Under the pieces are notes generated by a model that saw only the letters and a program-made list of their open reading frames with translations, did no database searches and was not told the DNA's origin. A program made the position numbers and the translations under genes. Source: Mrakia gelida (Eukaryota > Basidiomycota > Tremellomycetes > Cystofilobasidiales > Mrakiaceae). Taken from it: a stretch of DNA of 64,000 bases. Positions 33,222-44,013 of this stretch are shown here, piece by piece. The stretch is taken from NCBI GenBank assembly GCA_024345305.1, contig BRON01000002.1, forward strand, positions 496,001-560,000, read 5' to 3'. Position 1 is the first letter of the stretch. Every line of letters starts with the position of its first letter.

Positions 33222-35957
33222 TCAAGACTCACGAGCGAGGCTCTCCTCAATCGCGTCCTTCAGCTCCTTCTGCACGAGTCGGATCAGCAACTCGTTGTTT
33301 CCCTCCTCCACCACTCGAAGGCTGGCCTGAGCTTCGGCGATCCTCTTGATCCTTCGTTGATGATCCTCGAGGCTGCGTTGATGATGTTCGATGTTGCTTC
33401 GAAGAGTATCCGTTTGAGCTTGGGAGAGTCCGAGGGCGTCGAGCTGGGGGTCGGGACGAGACGAGCGCGAGGTCGTCAGCTAGGAGGAGAAAGGAGGAAG
33501 GGTTGACGTCGAGCTCACCTCGGCGTTGATGGAGGGCTGAGGAGGAGGTTGAGCGACGGCGGCGGCGACGAGGAGAGCGGCCTGGAAGGAGGAAGAGAGG
33601 AAGAGGGAGAACGCATCTCGGTGAGTTCCAAAAGAGAGCGAAACGAGTTCGACGAAGCCATCTCACCTTCTCGTCCTCCAAAAGCTGCTTCTCCCTCTTC
33701 AGAGCCTCGACCTCCGTGTCCTTCGCAACGATCTCCTCCCTCCTCTCGACCACCTCCCTCTCCTTCTCGGCGAGACGTTCCTCCAACGAGGCGACTTCGG
33801 TTTGGAGGCTTCCGTTCCTCTCCTCGACGTTGTCGATCTTCGAGGACACGAGACGACAGAGTCAGGATCAGCGAGAGAGAGATCGAGCGAGGAGAACAAG
33901 CGAAGCCAGACGCGAAACTCACAGCAGCTTCCCTCTCCTTCGACAGTCTCAACAGCTCGTCCCTCTCAGCCTCGAGCGCCAGCTTCTCAGCCTCCCTAGC
34001 ATCGTCCATCCTAGCAGCAGGTTCCTCGGCCTCGACAGATGGATCCAGTCCCAGCTCCTGATCGCGAAGACGAGAGGGTCCACCGACGGCGTTCTCGGGT
34101 TCGACGGCGGAAGGACGCGACTTCTTGGGGGTCGGCTGAGCGTCGTCTCGTCCATGGAGGGAGAGGCTGACCGTTTGCGAGGAGCAGGTGCAGCTAAAAG
34201 AAAAGGAGAGATTCAACGTGAGGTTCGAGGGACGAGAGAAAAGGGCGATGGAGTTGAAGGAGACTCACGAGAAGGAGAAGGTGCAGCTGCTCTGGCGGCT
34301 CTCGCAGCCATCGCTCGACGAAGGGGAGCAAGGTTGACCGCTTGAATGTGCATGTTGGGAGGATCGACGAAAGTGCCTTCCTTCATCTCGTCGATGGCTG
34401 ATTTGAGGGGACTGAGCTCGGCGACGCGTTTGGGGATCTGGAGGAAGACGCGACGGAGAGATCAATCTCGTGCAAAGCGCTGGATGGGAAGAGGGCTGTT
34501 AGACGTACTAGTATGGACGCTTGATAGGAAGGGCTAGCGGTCTGGAGGAATGGAAGGGAGAAAAAGGTCAGACCGGAACACAGCGTTCGCAGGAAGGAGA
34601 ACGAACCGAGAAGAGGTACGTCTTGGAGCCGTCGTCGTGCTCGAACTTGAAAGGGATCCAGCTTCCATCGGCATCCGCCCTTTGTATATTGATGTAGTTG
34701 GGGTTACCATCCCTCCCGTACTCGTTCAGGCGGTGCACGACAGCATCGGTGAGATCTGTTCGACCTTTGAAGTAGACGACGAGAGGACGAAGCTGAAAGA
34801 CCTTCTCGAAGAGCTCGTTGAGGGCAGAGCTGATGTCCAGCATCGTCGGCGACTGAAGAGAAAAGCGTTCCGCCCAGAAGATCAATGTGTGGTAGCTTCG
34901 AGCAGAAAAACAGAGGAGAGAAGGGACTGACTTTCAACAGAGGATCGCGAACGGCGGTCGTCTGGAAGATCAAGAGGCTTGGTGAGAGAGCGAACGAGCG
35001 ACGGTGCGATGTTTCTACTCACAAGACCGATAGAGTAGCGATCAGGGAAGGTATGGTCTTCGCTGTAGTGATGTTCGATGTCGGTGAAGCCTGGAAAGAA
35101 CGAACGACGAAAGGTCAGGTCAGGGCCGGCTGAATCTTCGATCGCAGTTCGGGCGCGACAACGACATACCCGTCTTATGGAGCAGTTCGTAGAAGCAGTT
35201 CCGAGAGGTAACAAAGGAGAGAAGTCAGTATGGATGCGTATAGCCTATAGACATCGAAGCAGAAAGCAGCTCACTCTCCCCTTTTTGGGTACGCCGTCAA
35301 ACGTCAACCCTCAATCCAGACGCTGCCCAGTGATGACCTTCCTCGACGGCGTCATGCCCAGGCCTGGGTAAAAGGGTTAGCAGAGATCAACAGGACGGAC
35401 AAGAAGAAGTCGAACTCACTTCTTTCCGCAGAAGATGACTGGAGAAGGGCAAGGAGCGCGTCCGAGTCAGCGCGAGGGGAAGAGGAGAACGAGACGGGAA
35501 AGACGAACGCTGAGGCCCTCGTCCCCTCGAATCGAGAAGGTAGTCGGGAAGTTGATTCGGCTCGTGTGCAAGGACCTGCTGGAAGTGGTTCAGTTTGCGT
35601 GTATCGTCGTCCCTGAGGGGAGTCAACGAAGATGAACTAAAGAAAGGAAGAAGGTGAGCTCGAGCGCTCCTTCATCTCTCACTCCGTTCCCTTCTCGCCC
35701 ACCCTGATCCTCTCGCTTCGGGTACAACAAGACAGCGTAGATAGAAATATACTCACATGGAGCGAAATCGTTCAGCAGGTGCTATCGAGGCCCCAGCTGA
35801 TAGCCTGCTCGAGCGACGGCGAATCGCAGGAGGCGAGTCCTGCTCCTCCCTCTCGACCGGCGGCTCTCCTTCCTCGTCCGAGTCCACAACAGGGTTCCCT
35901 TTGGGTTCGGGGGGTGCGATGATCGCTGGGTCTTCTCGAGGAGCGGGTGAAGTCGAC
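33222..35957 (-). CDS. TDG/MUG-type mismatch DNA glycosylase-like protein with coiled-coil tail
   Basis: N-terminus MSTSPAPREDPAIIAPPEPK is acidic and disordered. The exons then give LPDYLLDSRGRGPQR, VIFCGKKPG, EEGHHWAASG and NCFYELLHKTGFTDIEHHYS, followed by DRYSIGLTTAV, LRPLVVYFKG and DGSKTYLFSTASPSYQAS. Order and spacing match the uracil/thymine DNA glycosylase family (FCGxNPG, GHHxAxPxNxFW, LTTxxxR, VxFVGK, VLPSTSG). The catalytic Asn of GINPG is Lys here, and no AG precedes NCFYELL (see findings). The C-terminal half (IPKRVAELSPLKSAIDEMKE, then a long coil with DNVEERNGSLQTEVASLEER) has no glycosylase counterpart. Could be a diverged enzyme, a binding-only relative or a decaying gene. 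Confidence 0.6.
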
Positions 35958-36726
35958 ATCGCTGAGAGAAACTGGAAGGAAAGGAAGGGGGAAGGTGAAC
36001 GTTGGCGAACGGTAGGAGGAGGAGGCGAGCTCGAAAGCTCGTTAACCTCACCTGCCTCGCAACCGTCACGATCCACTGCCTACTTAGCAACTCTCAACTC
36101 TTTTACTTACGTCGCTCAGTAGCTCTAGAAGTACTCTGTAACCTCTCGGACTTCGCTCTTTACGAATTTCAAGTAAGTTTGGCTGGAAATCGAGCTTCGT
36201 TCTTCGCTCCTCCCAGACTCGTGCTTCGTTTCGGTCCGCCCCTCTTTCCCTTCGTTTCAGCTGACGCCGTTTCGCTTCGTCGTTCTACCAGCATTGCCAT
36301 CATCATCTGAGACATAGGGGTTTCGTGCCTGTGGAGTCCTCTGTCTTTCTGACCCAAACGCTACCGCTGATATGGCGGACGAAGTCGTCTTCGAGAGGGG
36401 AGCTTGACCTTCAACCTTCTTCGTCCCTCCCCCCTGTGTCTCGCTCGTCTTCAACTTGCCTCTGACCCCTCTCTCTACATTCTTTTACTTTCAGGAGCGT
36501 TCACGCGGATCTACTCGATCACTCGAAAACAAATCGACAACGAGCTCAGCTCAGCTCAGCTCAGCTCGACGACGCGTCTCGCTTTGCTGCCTCCTCCTGG
36601 ACGAGCAACGATCGACCCCCTCCGCGACCAAAAGTTCACACTCCTAGATGTGCGATTCTGGAGGTTTAGACCCGCACCCTAGTCCTGACCGCTCGAGGAG
36701 GGTCTGGACGATTTAGGAGTGCTTAA
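35958..36726. other. intergenic upstream of the glycosylase-like gene
   Basis: No gene I can support. A minus-strand frame near 36454-36257 (MKTSETQGGGTKKVEG...) is short and lacks a recognisable continuation. A pentamer array lies at 36543-36567. Confidence 0.35.
36543..36567 (+). repeat. AGCTC pentamer, five copies
   Basis: Perfect tandem array of AGCTC. The same pentamer is common in introns here as part of the branch-site context, but it is not normally tandem. Confidence 0.8.
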
Positions 36727-37381
36727 CTCGTCCAAAACCTTCGCTCGACGCGCGCGAACCTCCCTCCTTTTCGCTCGAAGGAAAACCTTCCTCCCGACCT
36801 TTTTATCACGCTCTCGCACCCTTTCTCGTCTCTATCATCTCCGTCTCTCACCTCTCGCAGATAAAATGAATCTCTCCTCTCCTCTCCTCCTCACGTGGAA
36901 GCAGTGCTCGGCAGAATCCCTCTTCAGTCCGAATCCTCCCTGCCTTCCTTTTCTCTTCATTGACCACGTTAGTCCTCCCATCCACCCCCTGCTCCTCTTG
37001 CCTCCCCCTCTCCCTTACTGACCTTGCTTTCCCTTCTTCCCTTCTCACTTCACAGACTCTGCAGGATTCATTTCTATAGAGAAACAACTGGTCTTGCTAG
37101 TTTTAAACTAGCCACATCATTTCACGCTCGAAGCTGAAACGACTACCCACAGCCCTTCACGGAGGACATGCAGCTTTTTCTCTCCCTCGGGAAGAGGAGA
37201 AGCTGTCGATGAAGTGGATCGACTCTTGATGCTCCTCGCTTGCGAGGTTAGTGGATAGACGGTATCGGGCTCGTGGGACTTTTCTGAGAGCGTGGCTTCA
37301 CCCCTTCCCCCTCCCCCCCTCTGAACTCGACTCTTTTTCTTGCTCTTAAAAGTGAGGGAGGTTGATGGCTGAGGTTTCGTG
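36727..37381 (+). repeat. U3 duplication unit, copy B
   Basis: Second copy of the unit at 15620-16268, same orientation, about 21 kb away. It differs by small indels in pyrimidine tracts and by substitutions outside the RNA. Confidence 0.8.
36961..37295 (+). ncRNA. SNR17: U3 small nucleolar RNA, copy B, with spliceosomal intron
   Basis: GAC box at 36962, donor gttagt at 36968, branch ctgac near 37017, acceptor cttcacag ending at 37055. The intron is 88 nt, exactly as in copy A. Exon 2 starts ACTCTGCAGGATTCATTTCT and is identical to copy A for over 100 nt. It then differs in the apical part of one hairpin, where the changes preserve pairing (CTTTTTCTCT against AGAGGAGAAG). Box D-like CTGA lies at 37284. 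Presumably both copies make functional U3. Confidence 0.82.
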
Positions 37382-37656
37382 CTCTTGTCTTGCGTTGGTT
37401 TGCTGGGGAGGAACAGAGGTTAGGACGAAGACAGAGGGAGGGGAAGGAAGGAGGTTGAGCTCGATTCTTCCTCGTCGAAATTTTGTTCTTGTTCTCCCAC
37501 CCGCTGCTCGATAGTCAGCTCGATGAACATGCTCTCCTTTCCTACCCTGGAAGAACGGATCAGCCCTGCAAGCTGGTCTCCTTCGCGGGCTTCTCATACG
37601 ACAAGAAAAGCAGCAGCGAAGAGGTTGAGCTCGAGAGAAGGAAGAGGCGAGCTCAC
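37382..37656. other. intergenic 3' of U3 copy B
   Basis: No independent feature seen. Possible further exons of the putative gene at 37657-37872 would fall here (frame VGKESMFIELTIEQRVGEQE near 37540), unproven. Confidence 0.25.
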
Positions 37657-37872
37657 GGACAACGAGAGCTCGACGCTCGCCGTTCTTCCCGCTGCCCTCC
37701 TGCTCTGACGACGAACGCACGAGATCGACGTCAACGTATCCCACTTCAACGTCCTATACGTCTTCGCGTATACTCGCACCTCAAAGCGGGGGAGAGGAGC
37801 ATCGAGCTGGAGAGGCAGCAGGTCGTCCGAGCTCAACGGACTCTCCTCCTCCCCCTCCTCCCAGCTCCTCAC
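37657..37872 (-). CDS. putative gene fragment, unrecognised
   Basis: Minus-strand ATG at 37872 opens MRSWEEGEEESPLSSDDLLP and continues RFEVRVYAKTYRTLKWDTLT to a good donor (gtgagctc) at 37656. The codon bias fits a real exon. The protein start is acidic and then becomes basic and strand-like, but I do not recognise a family, and the downstream exons are uncertain. It converges head-on with nothing obvious; ISD11 starts 800 bp away on the same strand. Confidence 0.3.
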
Positions 37873-38031
37873 TTAACGAGCCTGGCTCTCCCTCGGCCAG
37901 CCAGCCAACAAAATGCCTCCCCCACCACCAGAAGAGACGAAGAAAGAGGACACTCATCAATCGTACAACAAATCGTGCAGCCCTCCTCGGCCGACGTTCA
38001 AGATCCCAACCCTCCTCCTCGCTCTCCTCGC

Positions 38032-38672
38032 TCAGCAAGTGTACCCCGTCTCTCCCTTCGCCGGTGTGTGCTCGAGCAAAGTCTCCTCTCCCTCCTCCGG
38101 TGATGGCTGTGAACGAACGACGAACGGAACGAAGAAGAGCGACGAGGTCAGCTTGATGAGCTCTCCTTCGCCTCTCTCGATCCGAAGCGAGCTCTCTCTC
38201 CTCCCCCTCTCCTTCCGTCGTTCCACAATCTTTCCGCCCACCTCCCTGCCCTTCACCGTCCTCCTATGGCCTGAGATGAGTGAGCGTACCTCAACTCCGG
38301 CCTCTACTACCAGACGAGGACCCTCGTACAGTCGGTTGATGATGGCACTCCTCCTGAGGACCTCGAGCTCTCGAACTCGTGTGTTGTACCACGAGATCGT
38401 CGCCGGGGAAGGAGGAGCTTTGAAGTGAGATTCGGTGCGGAGGACGAAGTCTGTAGAGTCGCGAGAAAGAGGAAGAGCGAGCTCGTGAGACGAAGAAGAG
38501 AGACGAGGGAGAGGAGGAAAGGGAGGGGAGGGAAAGAAGGGGTGGAGGTGAACGAGGAAGGGCAGCTGGCGGTGGACGAACAGTTTCGGAAGTTGTACGA
38601 GGCGAACTGTTTCGATGCTTTGAGGGTGGACTGGTAGAGGGACGTGATCTGAGCGGAAGTAGGAGCGGACAT
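38032..38672 (-). CDS. ISD11: LYR-motif Fe-S biogenesis protein ISD11
   Basis: Accessory subunit of the mitochondrial cysteine desulfurase Nfs1, which supplies sulfur for Fe-S clusters. Begins MSAPTSAQITSLYQSTLKAS, then KQFASYNFRNYFVLRTESHF across an intron: the family pattern is LYR...F-x-YN-F-R-x-Y-F. Exon 2 and later give ATISWYNTRVRELEVLRRSA and IINRLYEGPRLVVEAGVE, matching the LxVLxRQxxxxxLY core. The last exon adds a hydrophilic tail (PSPEEGEETLLEHTPAKGET). About 115 residues, a normal size. Stop at 38032. The neighbouring IND1 gene belongs to the same cellular process but is 10 kb away. Confidence 0.85.
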
Positions 38673-38991
38673 GGTGAGGGGAGGGTGATGGGTTGAGGAG
38701 AGCGAGAGGGAGCGTCGAAGCGTCGCTGACCTAACGAGGCTCGATTTCGGCTTGTATTCTCTCGATCCACTTTTCTATTACGTTTTCCTCTTCGACGACG
38801 TCCGGAGAAGTTCGATTTAGACGAGATCCTGATCTACTTGAGTTTCCACCTGGAAAATCCTATCTGAGCAGGTCTGCTTCTGGTAGAAAGACGCGCAAAG
38901 CCGTGGGCTAGTCGACCGAACTTGAAAGCACCGAGGCGACCCCCTCCTCCTCTCGAAGCTCTCAACCACGACTCTCTCTCTATCCTTCAAG
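38673..38991. other. divergent ISD11 / gamma-glutamyltransferase promoter
   Basis: 319 bp between the two start codons; nothing recognisable inside. Confidence 0.35.
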
Positions 38992-41900
38992 ATGCAGTTA
39001 ATACCAACGCTTCTACTCCACCTTCTACCCTTCTTCTCCTCGACCCCATCGACACCAAAACCGACCAAGGGAGCTGTCTCTTCCGAGCTCAAGGTGTGCT
39101 CAGACATCGGAGGCTCGTTTCTGGCGAAGGGAGGGAACGCTGCTGATGCGATGGTAGCGATGTGAGTAGACTTTTGGGCTTGAATTGACGTTGAGGAGGA
39201 AGCTGATATCATCTTGCCCATTTCGTTCTAGGTGTGCGTGCATGTGAGTAGTCTGTGGGAGGTAGAAAGAGGGAAGGAAGGAAATGTTGAGCTCGAGGTG
39301 GGCCGCATGACTTCTCTCGAGGGCTGAACTCTCCTCTTCCTCTTCTTCTGTTTCGCTCTCTAGGGGTACCATCGCGTCGTATCACAGTGGTATCGGCGGA
39401 GGTGAGTTGATCCCAGCCAGAAGCTGTAGAGCCCTGGAGGAGAGGTGGAGTCCAAGCAACACGAGACTCACAAACCTGATTCGGAAACACCTCCCTCTCT
39501 CGTTATCTCCCTCTCGCCAGGTGGTTTCGCCCTCGTTCGTTTACCGAATGGAAGCTACGAGTCGATAGACTTCCGTGGTGCTGCACCTGTGAGTTTTTCT
39601 CATCAGCCCTCCTGCTCTTGTCTTCGCAAACTAAAGCTAAACCGGTTACCTTTGCTCTCCCTCCGATTCCTCTTCGGTCTTCTCCTCCCAGGCTGCCATC
39701 AATTCCTCTCTTTTCATCGCCAACCCAACGTTCTCGACTCAAGTCGGAGGACTCGCCGTTACAGTTCCAGGAGAGCTTCGAGGTCTGGAAGCGATCCATT
39801 CGCGGCATGGGAAGCTGCCGTGGAGTGAGCTCTTCGCTCCTGCCGTCGCGCTCGCTCGAGATGGTTTTGAGATCAACCAGGATCTTTACAGGGTTAGTTC
39901 TTCTGCAGTCTCAACCTCGTATGTATGAGCTCGAGACTGATATGCTTCTTGTTTGTCAGGCGATGACAACAACCATTCCAGGGACAAAGATCCCAACTGA
40001 CTTCGTTCCCTACGACGAGGAGCCTGAGACGAGTTTCCAGTCGAAACCCAAGTCTTTCTTGATCGAGGTGAGATATTTACGGTGCTCTCGTCGTCTCAAG
40101 ATCGCTCTGACGTTCCCTCCTCTTCTTCACAGGATCCCGTCTACGCTCCCATTTTCTCTTCGAACGGAAAGCTCCTCCCTGCCTTGTCCATCACCACTCG
40201 ACCCACCTACGCCGACACCCTGGAACTGATCGCGCGCGAGGGACCTGGAGCCTTCTACTCTGGGAAGCTAGCGAACCAGACCGTCGCCTCGATCAAGTCG
40301 AAGGGAGGGCTCATGACTTTGGAGGATCTCGAAGGTTCGTTTCCTCGACGCGTCTCAACGTCCAGTTTCGCCTTCTTTCTCCTCCTCGCTGATGCCGAAA
40401 ACTCCGCTCTCGCCCTTTGGAAACAGCCTACTCCGTCCACATCCGGCCAGCCGTCTCCCTCAAGTACCGAAACCACACCGTTCGATCTTGTCAAGCTCCC
40501 TCGTCAGGATCCATCGTTCTTTCGATCCTCAACACCATGAGCGGATACGAGGTCGAGCACTCTGACGTCAACAACCATCGAATTGTTGAGGCTCAGAAGG
40601 TAAGCATCATCTGTCTCCTACTCCATACAAACTCTCGTCCTCCCCCTCGAAGAAAGGACGCGACGACGCTGAACTGACCCCGTTCATTCTTCCCTCCCTT
40701 TTCTGAAATCAGTTCGGCTATGGACAGCGAGTCAACCTCGGCGATCCCCAGTTTCTGCCTAACATCACCGCCCTCTCCAAGAAGTTCCATCACCCCACGA
40801 CGGGAGAGACCATCAGGTCGAGGATTGACGACAAGAAGACGAGGGATTCCCAGTGGTACGACCCCGAGCAGTGAGTTTGTCTTCCCTTTCTCGCTCGTGA
40901 CTCTGGATTCCGTGTCTGATGATCTTTTCACACCTTCAGATACGACATCCTTTCCGATCCTGGGACTTCAGCGCTCGTCGCTGCTGATGAGAGCGGGCTT
41001 GTCGTTTCGCTCACCACGACCGTTAACCTGTACGTTCGCTCTTTGTCGTCTTGGATCTCTCGAGCTGACTCGTATCTTCTTGCCATCATCTCCAGCTACT
41101 GGGGATCGCGAGTGAGTCTCTCACTCGAGCTGAGCTCGGCGCGTCCGAACGACAAGTTTCTGATCCTCGCTTCGCTTTCTTCAGATCATGGTTCCCGAGT
41201 CTGGTGTCGTTCTCAACGACGGAGTCGATGACTTTAGTATCGAAGGTACGCTTCTAAACCCCGTTTCGTGCTCTCGCTTTGGCTTTAAACTGATCTCGAG
41301 CTCGTTCTCGTTCTTTCTTTTTCAGGACGAACGAACGCGTTCGGTTTCCTCCCTTCGCCCGCCAACTACAGTTCGTCCGATCTTCTCACCTTTCTCTTGT
41401 AGTCCTCGCCTTTACTGACTCTAGTCTTCGCTTGTACTCGTCTCTCGCAGTCAAAGGAGGAAAGCGACCCCTCTCGTCCATGAGTCCCGTCATCGTCGAG
41501 GACGCGAAGGGAGATTTCCTCTTCACCTCGTCCTGCGCTGGAGGATCGAGAATCATCACTGCTCAGTCTCAGATCGTTCGAAACATCGTCGTAAGTCTGA
41601 CATCCCTGCTGTCATCGTCTTCGGCCGTCAAGTCTACCTCCCGCACTCGATCCGTCGTCGCCTCGTCCCTTTTGCAATGCTGACGTCCCTTCTCTCGTCT
41701 TCTGACCCTACAGGACTTCGGAATGACTGCTCGTTCGTCCATTATTTCCCTTTTCCGCGATGCTCTACATTCCCTCTACTCGAACGCTCGAACTAATCTC
41801 TCCGTCATGCTCTTCGCCGCTCGCCAGTTCAAGCCCTCGCCTACCCTCGTCTTCACGATCAGATCTACCCTCTCGTCACCACCCTCGAGAAGAGTCAACC

Positions 41901-42189
41901 AGAACTCGGTTTCACTGGGTACGCCTTCCCTCCTCCCTCTCTCCTCCTTCTTTTGATGTCGATATCCCTCCCATCGCGTCCTGACCCTTCGTTCTCGTTC
42001 TCGTTCTCGTTCTACCCCTCCAGCTTCAACGACTCCGACGCTCTTTCCCTCCTCGACCGCGGACACAACGTCTCCTTTGTTCAAGTGGGATACTCCGTCG
42101 CTGCTGCTGTGAAGTACACGGAGGAGCTGGGGTGGGAGGCGGCGGGAGATCCTCGTCGAGTCAACTCGGGAGGGTCGGTCTCGCTTTAA
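38992..42189 (+). CDS. gamma-glutamyltransferase
   Basis: Cleaves the gamma-glutamyl bond of glutathione and conjugates; self-processing Ntn hydrolase, secretory or vacuolar. The N-terminus MQLIPTLLLHLLPFFSSTPS is a signal or anchor segment. The large subunit has TKGAVSSELKVCSDIGGSFL, AKGGNAADAMVA, HSGIGGGGFALVRLPNGSYE, LAVTVPGELRGLEAIHSRHG and GAFYSGKLANQTVASIKSKG. The small subunit begins at GTSALVAADESGLVVSLTTT, whose Thr should be the catalytic nucleophile; the His usually following (GTSH) is Ala here. Then NLYWGSRIMVPESGVVLNDG, VDDFSIEG, GGKRPLSSMSPVIV and SCAGGSRIITAQSQIVRNIV. The last exons give HDQIYPLVTTLEKSQPELGF and end GGSVSL. About 14 introns; one near 41730-41830 is uncertain. 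Confidence 0.88.
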
Positions 42190-42653
42190 ACGGGTCTCTC
42201 GCTTTTGCATCTCAGCTATCATTCATTTGGGGACTTCATAGATACTACTTGTGTGCTTCTTTGCTTATCCGTCCTCGTTGATGTCTCCGAGAGAACGGAG
42301 GGACGAAAGAGAACTGATCCAACCTCTTCGAACAAACGGAGAGCGAACGACAATCACGACCGTCGCACTCGTCGTCGTGATGTTCTCCTTCATTTTGATC
42401 CTGGTCAATCAGCGAGAGAGTCCTTGCTCAGGTCTGAGCGAATTTGTCCGAGGAGTGAAAGGGGAGGACGAGAGGTGGACGACGCGTCGCTCTCCTTCAA
42501 TTCCCTTGCCTCCCTGTCCATCCGCACGTTTCGCCTCACAAAGTGTGTAGGACAGCTTCCTACCTCTCAGAGATTGCTCGACCTTGCAGCGTGCCGTCCA
42601 GATGTTCGTCGAAGTACTCATCGTCGAATCCAAAACGAAAAAGCCAGCCTCCC
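42190..42653. other. intergenic between convergent genes
   Basis: 3' flanks of the gamma-glutamyltransferase and ATG10 genes. CGACGCGTCG near 42479. No gene seen. Confidence 0.35.
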
Positions 42654-43636
42654 TCAACTCCTCCACCTCAGATCCACCACCGTCCCCACCAGCATCAACC
42701 AGCTCTCCAACCACCTCAGCCCTTCACTCCTTTCCTCTGAGTCTCCCTTCTCCTCGGTTTTGATGATCTCCTCCAACGCCTCCTGGAGATGACAAGGGTG
42801 CAGAGCCCACACTCCCTGGCCCGTCGACGGGTGTTCTGCTTGGGCGAGCAATGGAAAGTCTGCTTCGTCGTCGTCGTCGTCTGCGAACTCTGGTGGCGGT
42901 GATGATGAGGATGGAAAGTCTTTGGTGGTGATGTTGTAAGAGGGAGTAGGGTTGGGGAGAGGGATAGAAGTCGCGTCGGAGGGGAGGGCTGAAGTCGAGG
43001 GAGGAGGCCGAACGATGTTGAGGGAGATGAGGAGAGGGAGGGAGAGTGGGGAGAAGGTCGCTGTAGGGTTAAGAGCCAAGGGAAGTATATCAGTGGTTGC
43101 TCTGGCGGATGCGAAGGCAGGAGAGATCGTACTGACTTCGCGAGTGAGCTTGGATCAAGAGCTGGGGAGCTCGATACGTCGGCGAGAAGACGATGTGGTG
43201 GATGACCGAGATGACCTCCCCTGGTATCGAAGGAAGTGCTGTAGTAGTTGAGGGATCCTCGTCTTCCTGTAAATCGTCCGGCGACGGCGAACGAGACCGG
43301 GGACGAGCAGGGGGGGAGGAAGGAAGGACGAGCGTTGAGCTTCGACGAAGGTAGCCGAACGTTGGTTGTTTCTTTTTGGACGAGGTAGATATGGAAGTCA
43401 GAGCGCTGAATACGACCGCAAACGGATGCAGAAGATCAGCGCACCGGGTGATCCATCCACGTCCATCCCGAGTTGGCGAGCGAAGACGAGAGCAAGGAGG
43501 AGGAAGGGGAGGAGGAGGAGGGAGGTTGCGCGGGTCGCGACGAGGACGAGAAGTCGACTCCCTCAGCCTTGTACTTCTCGACCAGTCCCTTTGCTGCCTC
43601 AGCAAAATTGGCATGGGATGGAAAGATAGGTGGCAT
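42654..43636 (-). CDS. ATG10: autophagy E2-like enzyme ATG10
   Basis: Conjugates Atg12 to Atg5 in autophagosome formation. Exon 1: MPPIFPSHANFAEAAKGLVE then SGWTWMDHP. An intron follows (donor gtgcgc, branch ctgac, acceptor ccaaaaag). Exon 2: KQPTFGYLRRSS, GEVISVIHHIVFSPTYRAPQ and LLIQAHS. Exon 3: SLPLLISLNIVRPP and GVWALHPCHLQEALEEI, where Cys of HPC is the predicted thioester residue. It ends VVDLRWRS. The GYL, HHIVFS-Y-P-L and W-x-LHPC pattern is specific to Atg10. Two introns. It is head to head with RPS1, and its 5' half lies in a 679-bp segment that recurs inverted at 48682-49360. Confidence 0.88.
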
Positions 43637-44013
43637 GGCGGTTTGAAGATGAAGAAAAGAGGAAGGAGAGCAAGCTGGGTTGTCAGGTGTGGGAAGCACA
43701 GTTTCAACTCGAAATCGAGCCGCCTCTTCTCAAGAGAGCCTTCCCTCGCATTTTCTCCCTCGTCTCTCATACGCATCATGGCTGTCGGAAAGGTTAGCCC
43801 TTCACACACGCTACAACATTCCTCCCCTCCCCTCCTTTCACACACACCTCCCCCGCCTTCGACGCTACCACCTCCCGAAGGAATGGCAAAATTTGGTGGA
43901 GAAGGAAGGGAGATAAAAGAGGCAGAAGGAGGGCGAAGGAAACGAAGGATGGCGAGGTGGTCGATGGGTTCGAGCTCGCAGAGAGGATGGAGGACGGGTT
44001 GGAACAGCACTGG
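43335..44013. repeat. 679-bp inverted repeat, original copy
   Basis: Spans part of ATG10 exon 2, ATG10 exon 1, the shared promoter, RPS1 exon 1 and most of RPS1 intron 1. Recurs as its reverse complement at 48682-49360 with the same length. Taken as the source because both flanking genes are intact here. Confidence 0.93.
43637..43777. promoter_or_regulatory. 141-bp bidirectional ATG10/RPS1 promoter
   Basis: Only 141 bases separate the start codons of ATG10 (minus) and RPS1 (plus). Rich in CT near RPS1 (CTTCTCAAGAGAGCCTTCCC, CATTTTCTCCCTCGTCTC). No TATA box. An intact copy lies inverted in the second repeat. Confidence 0.6.
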
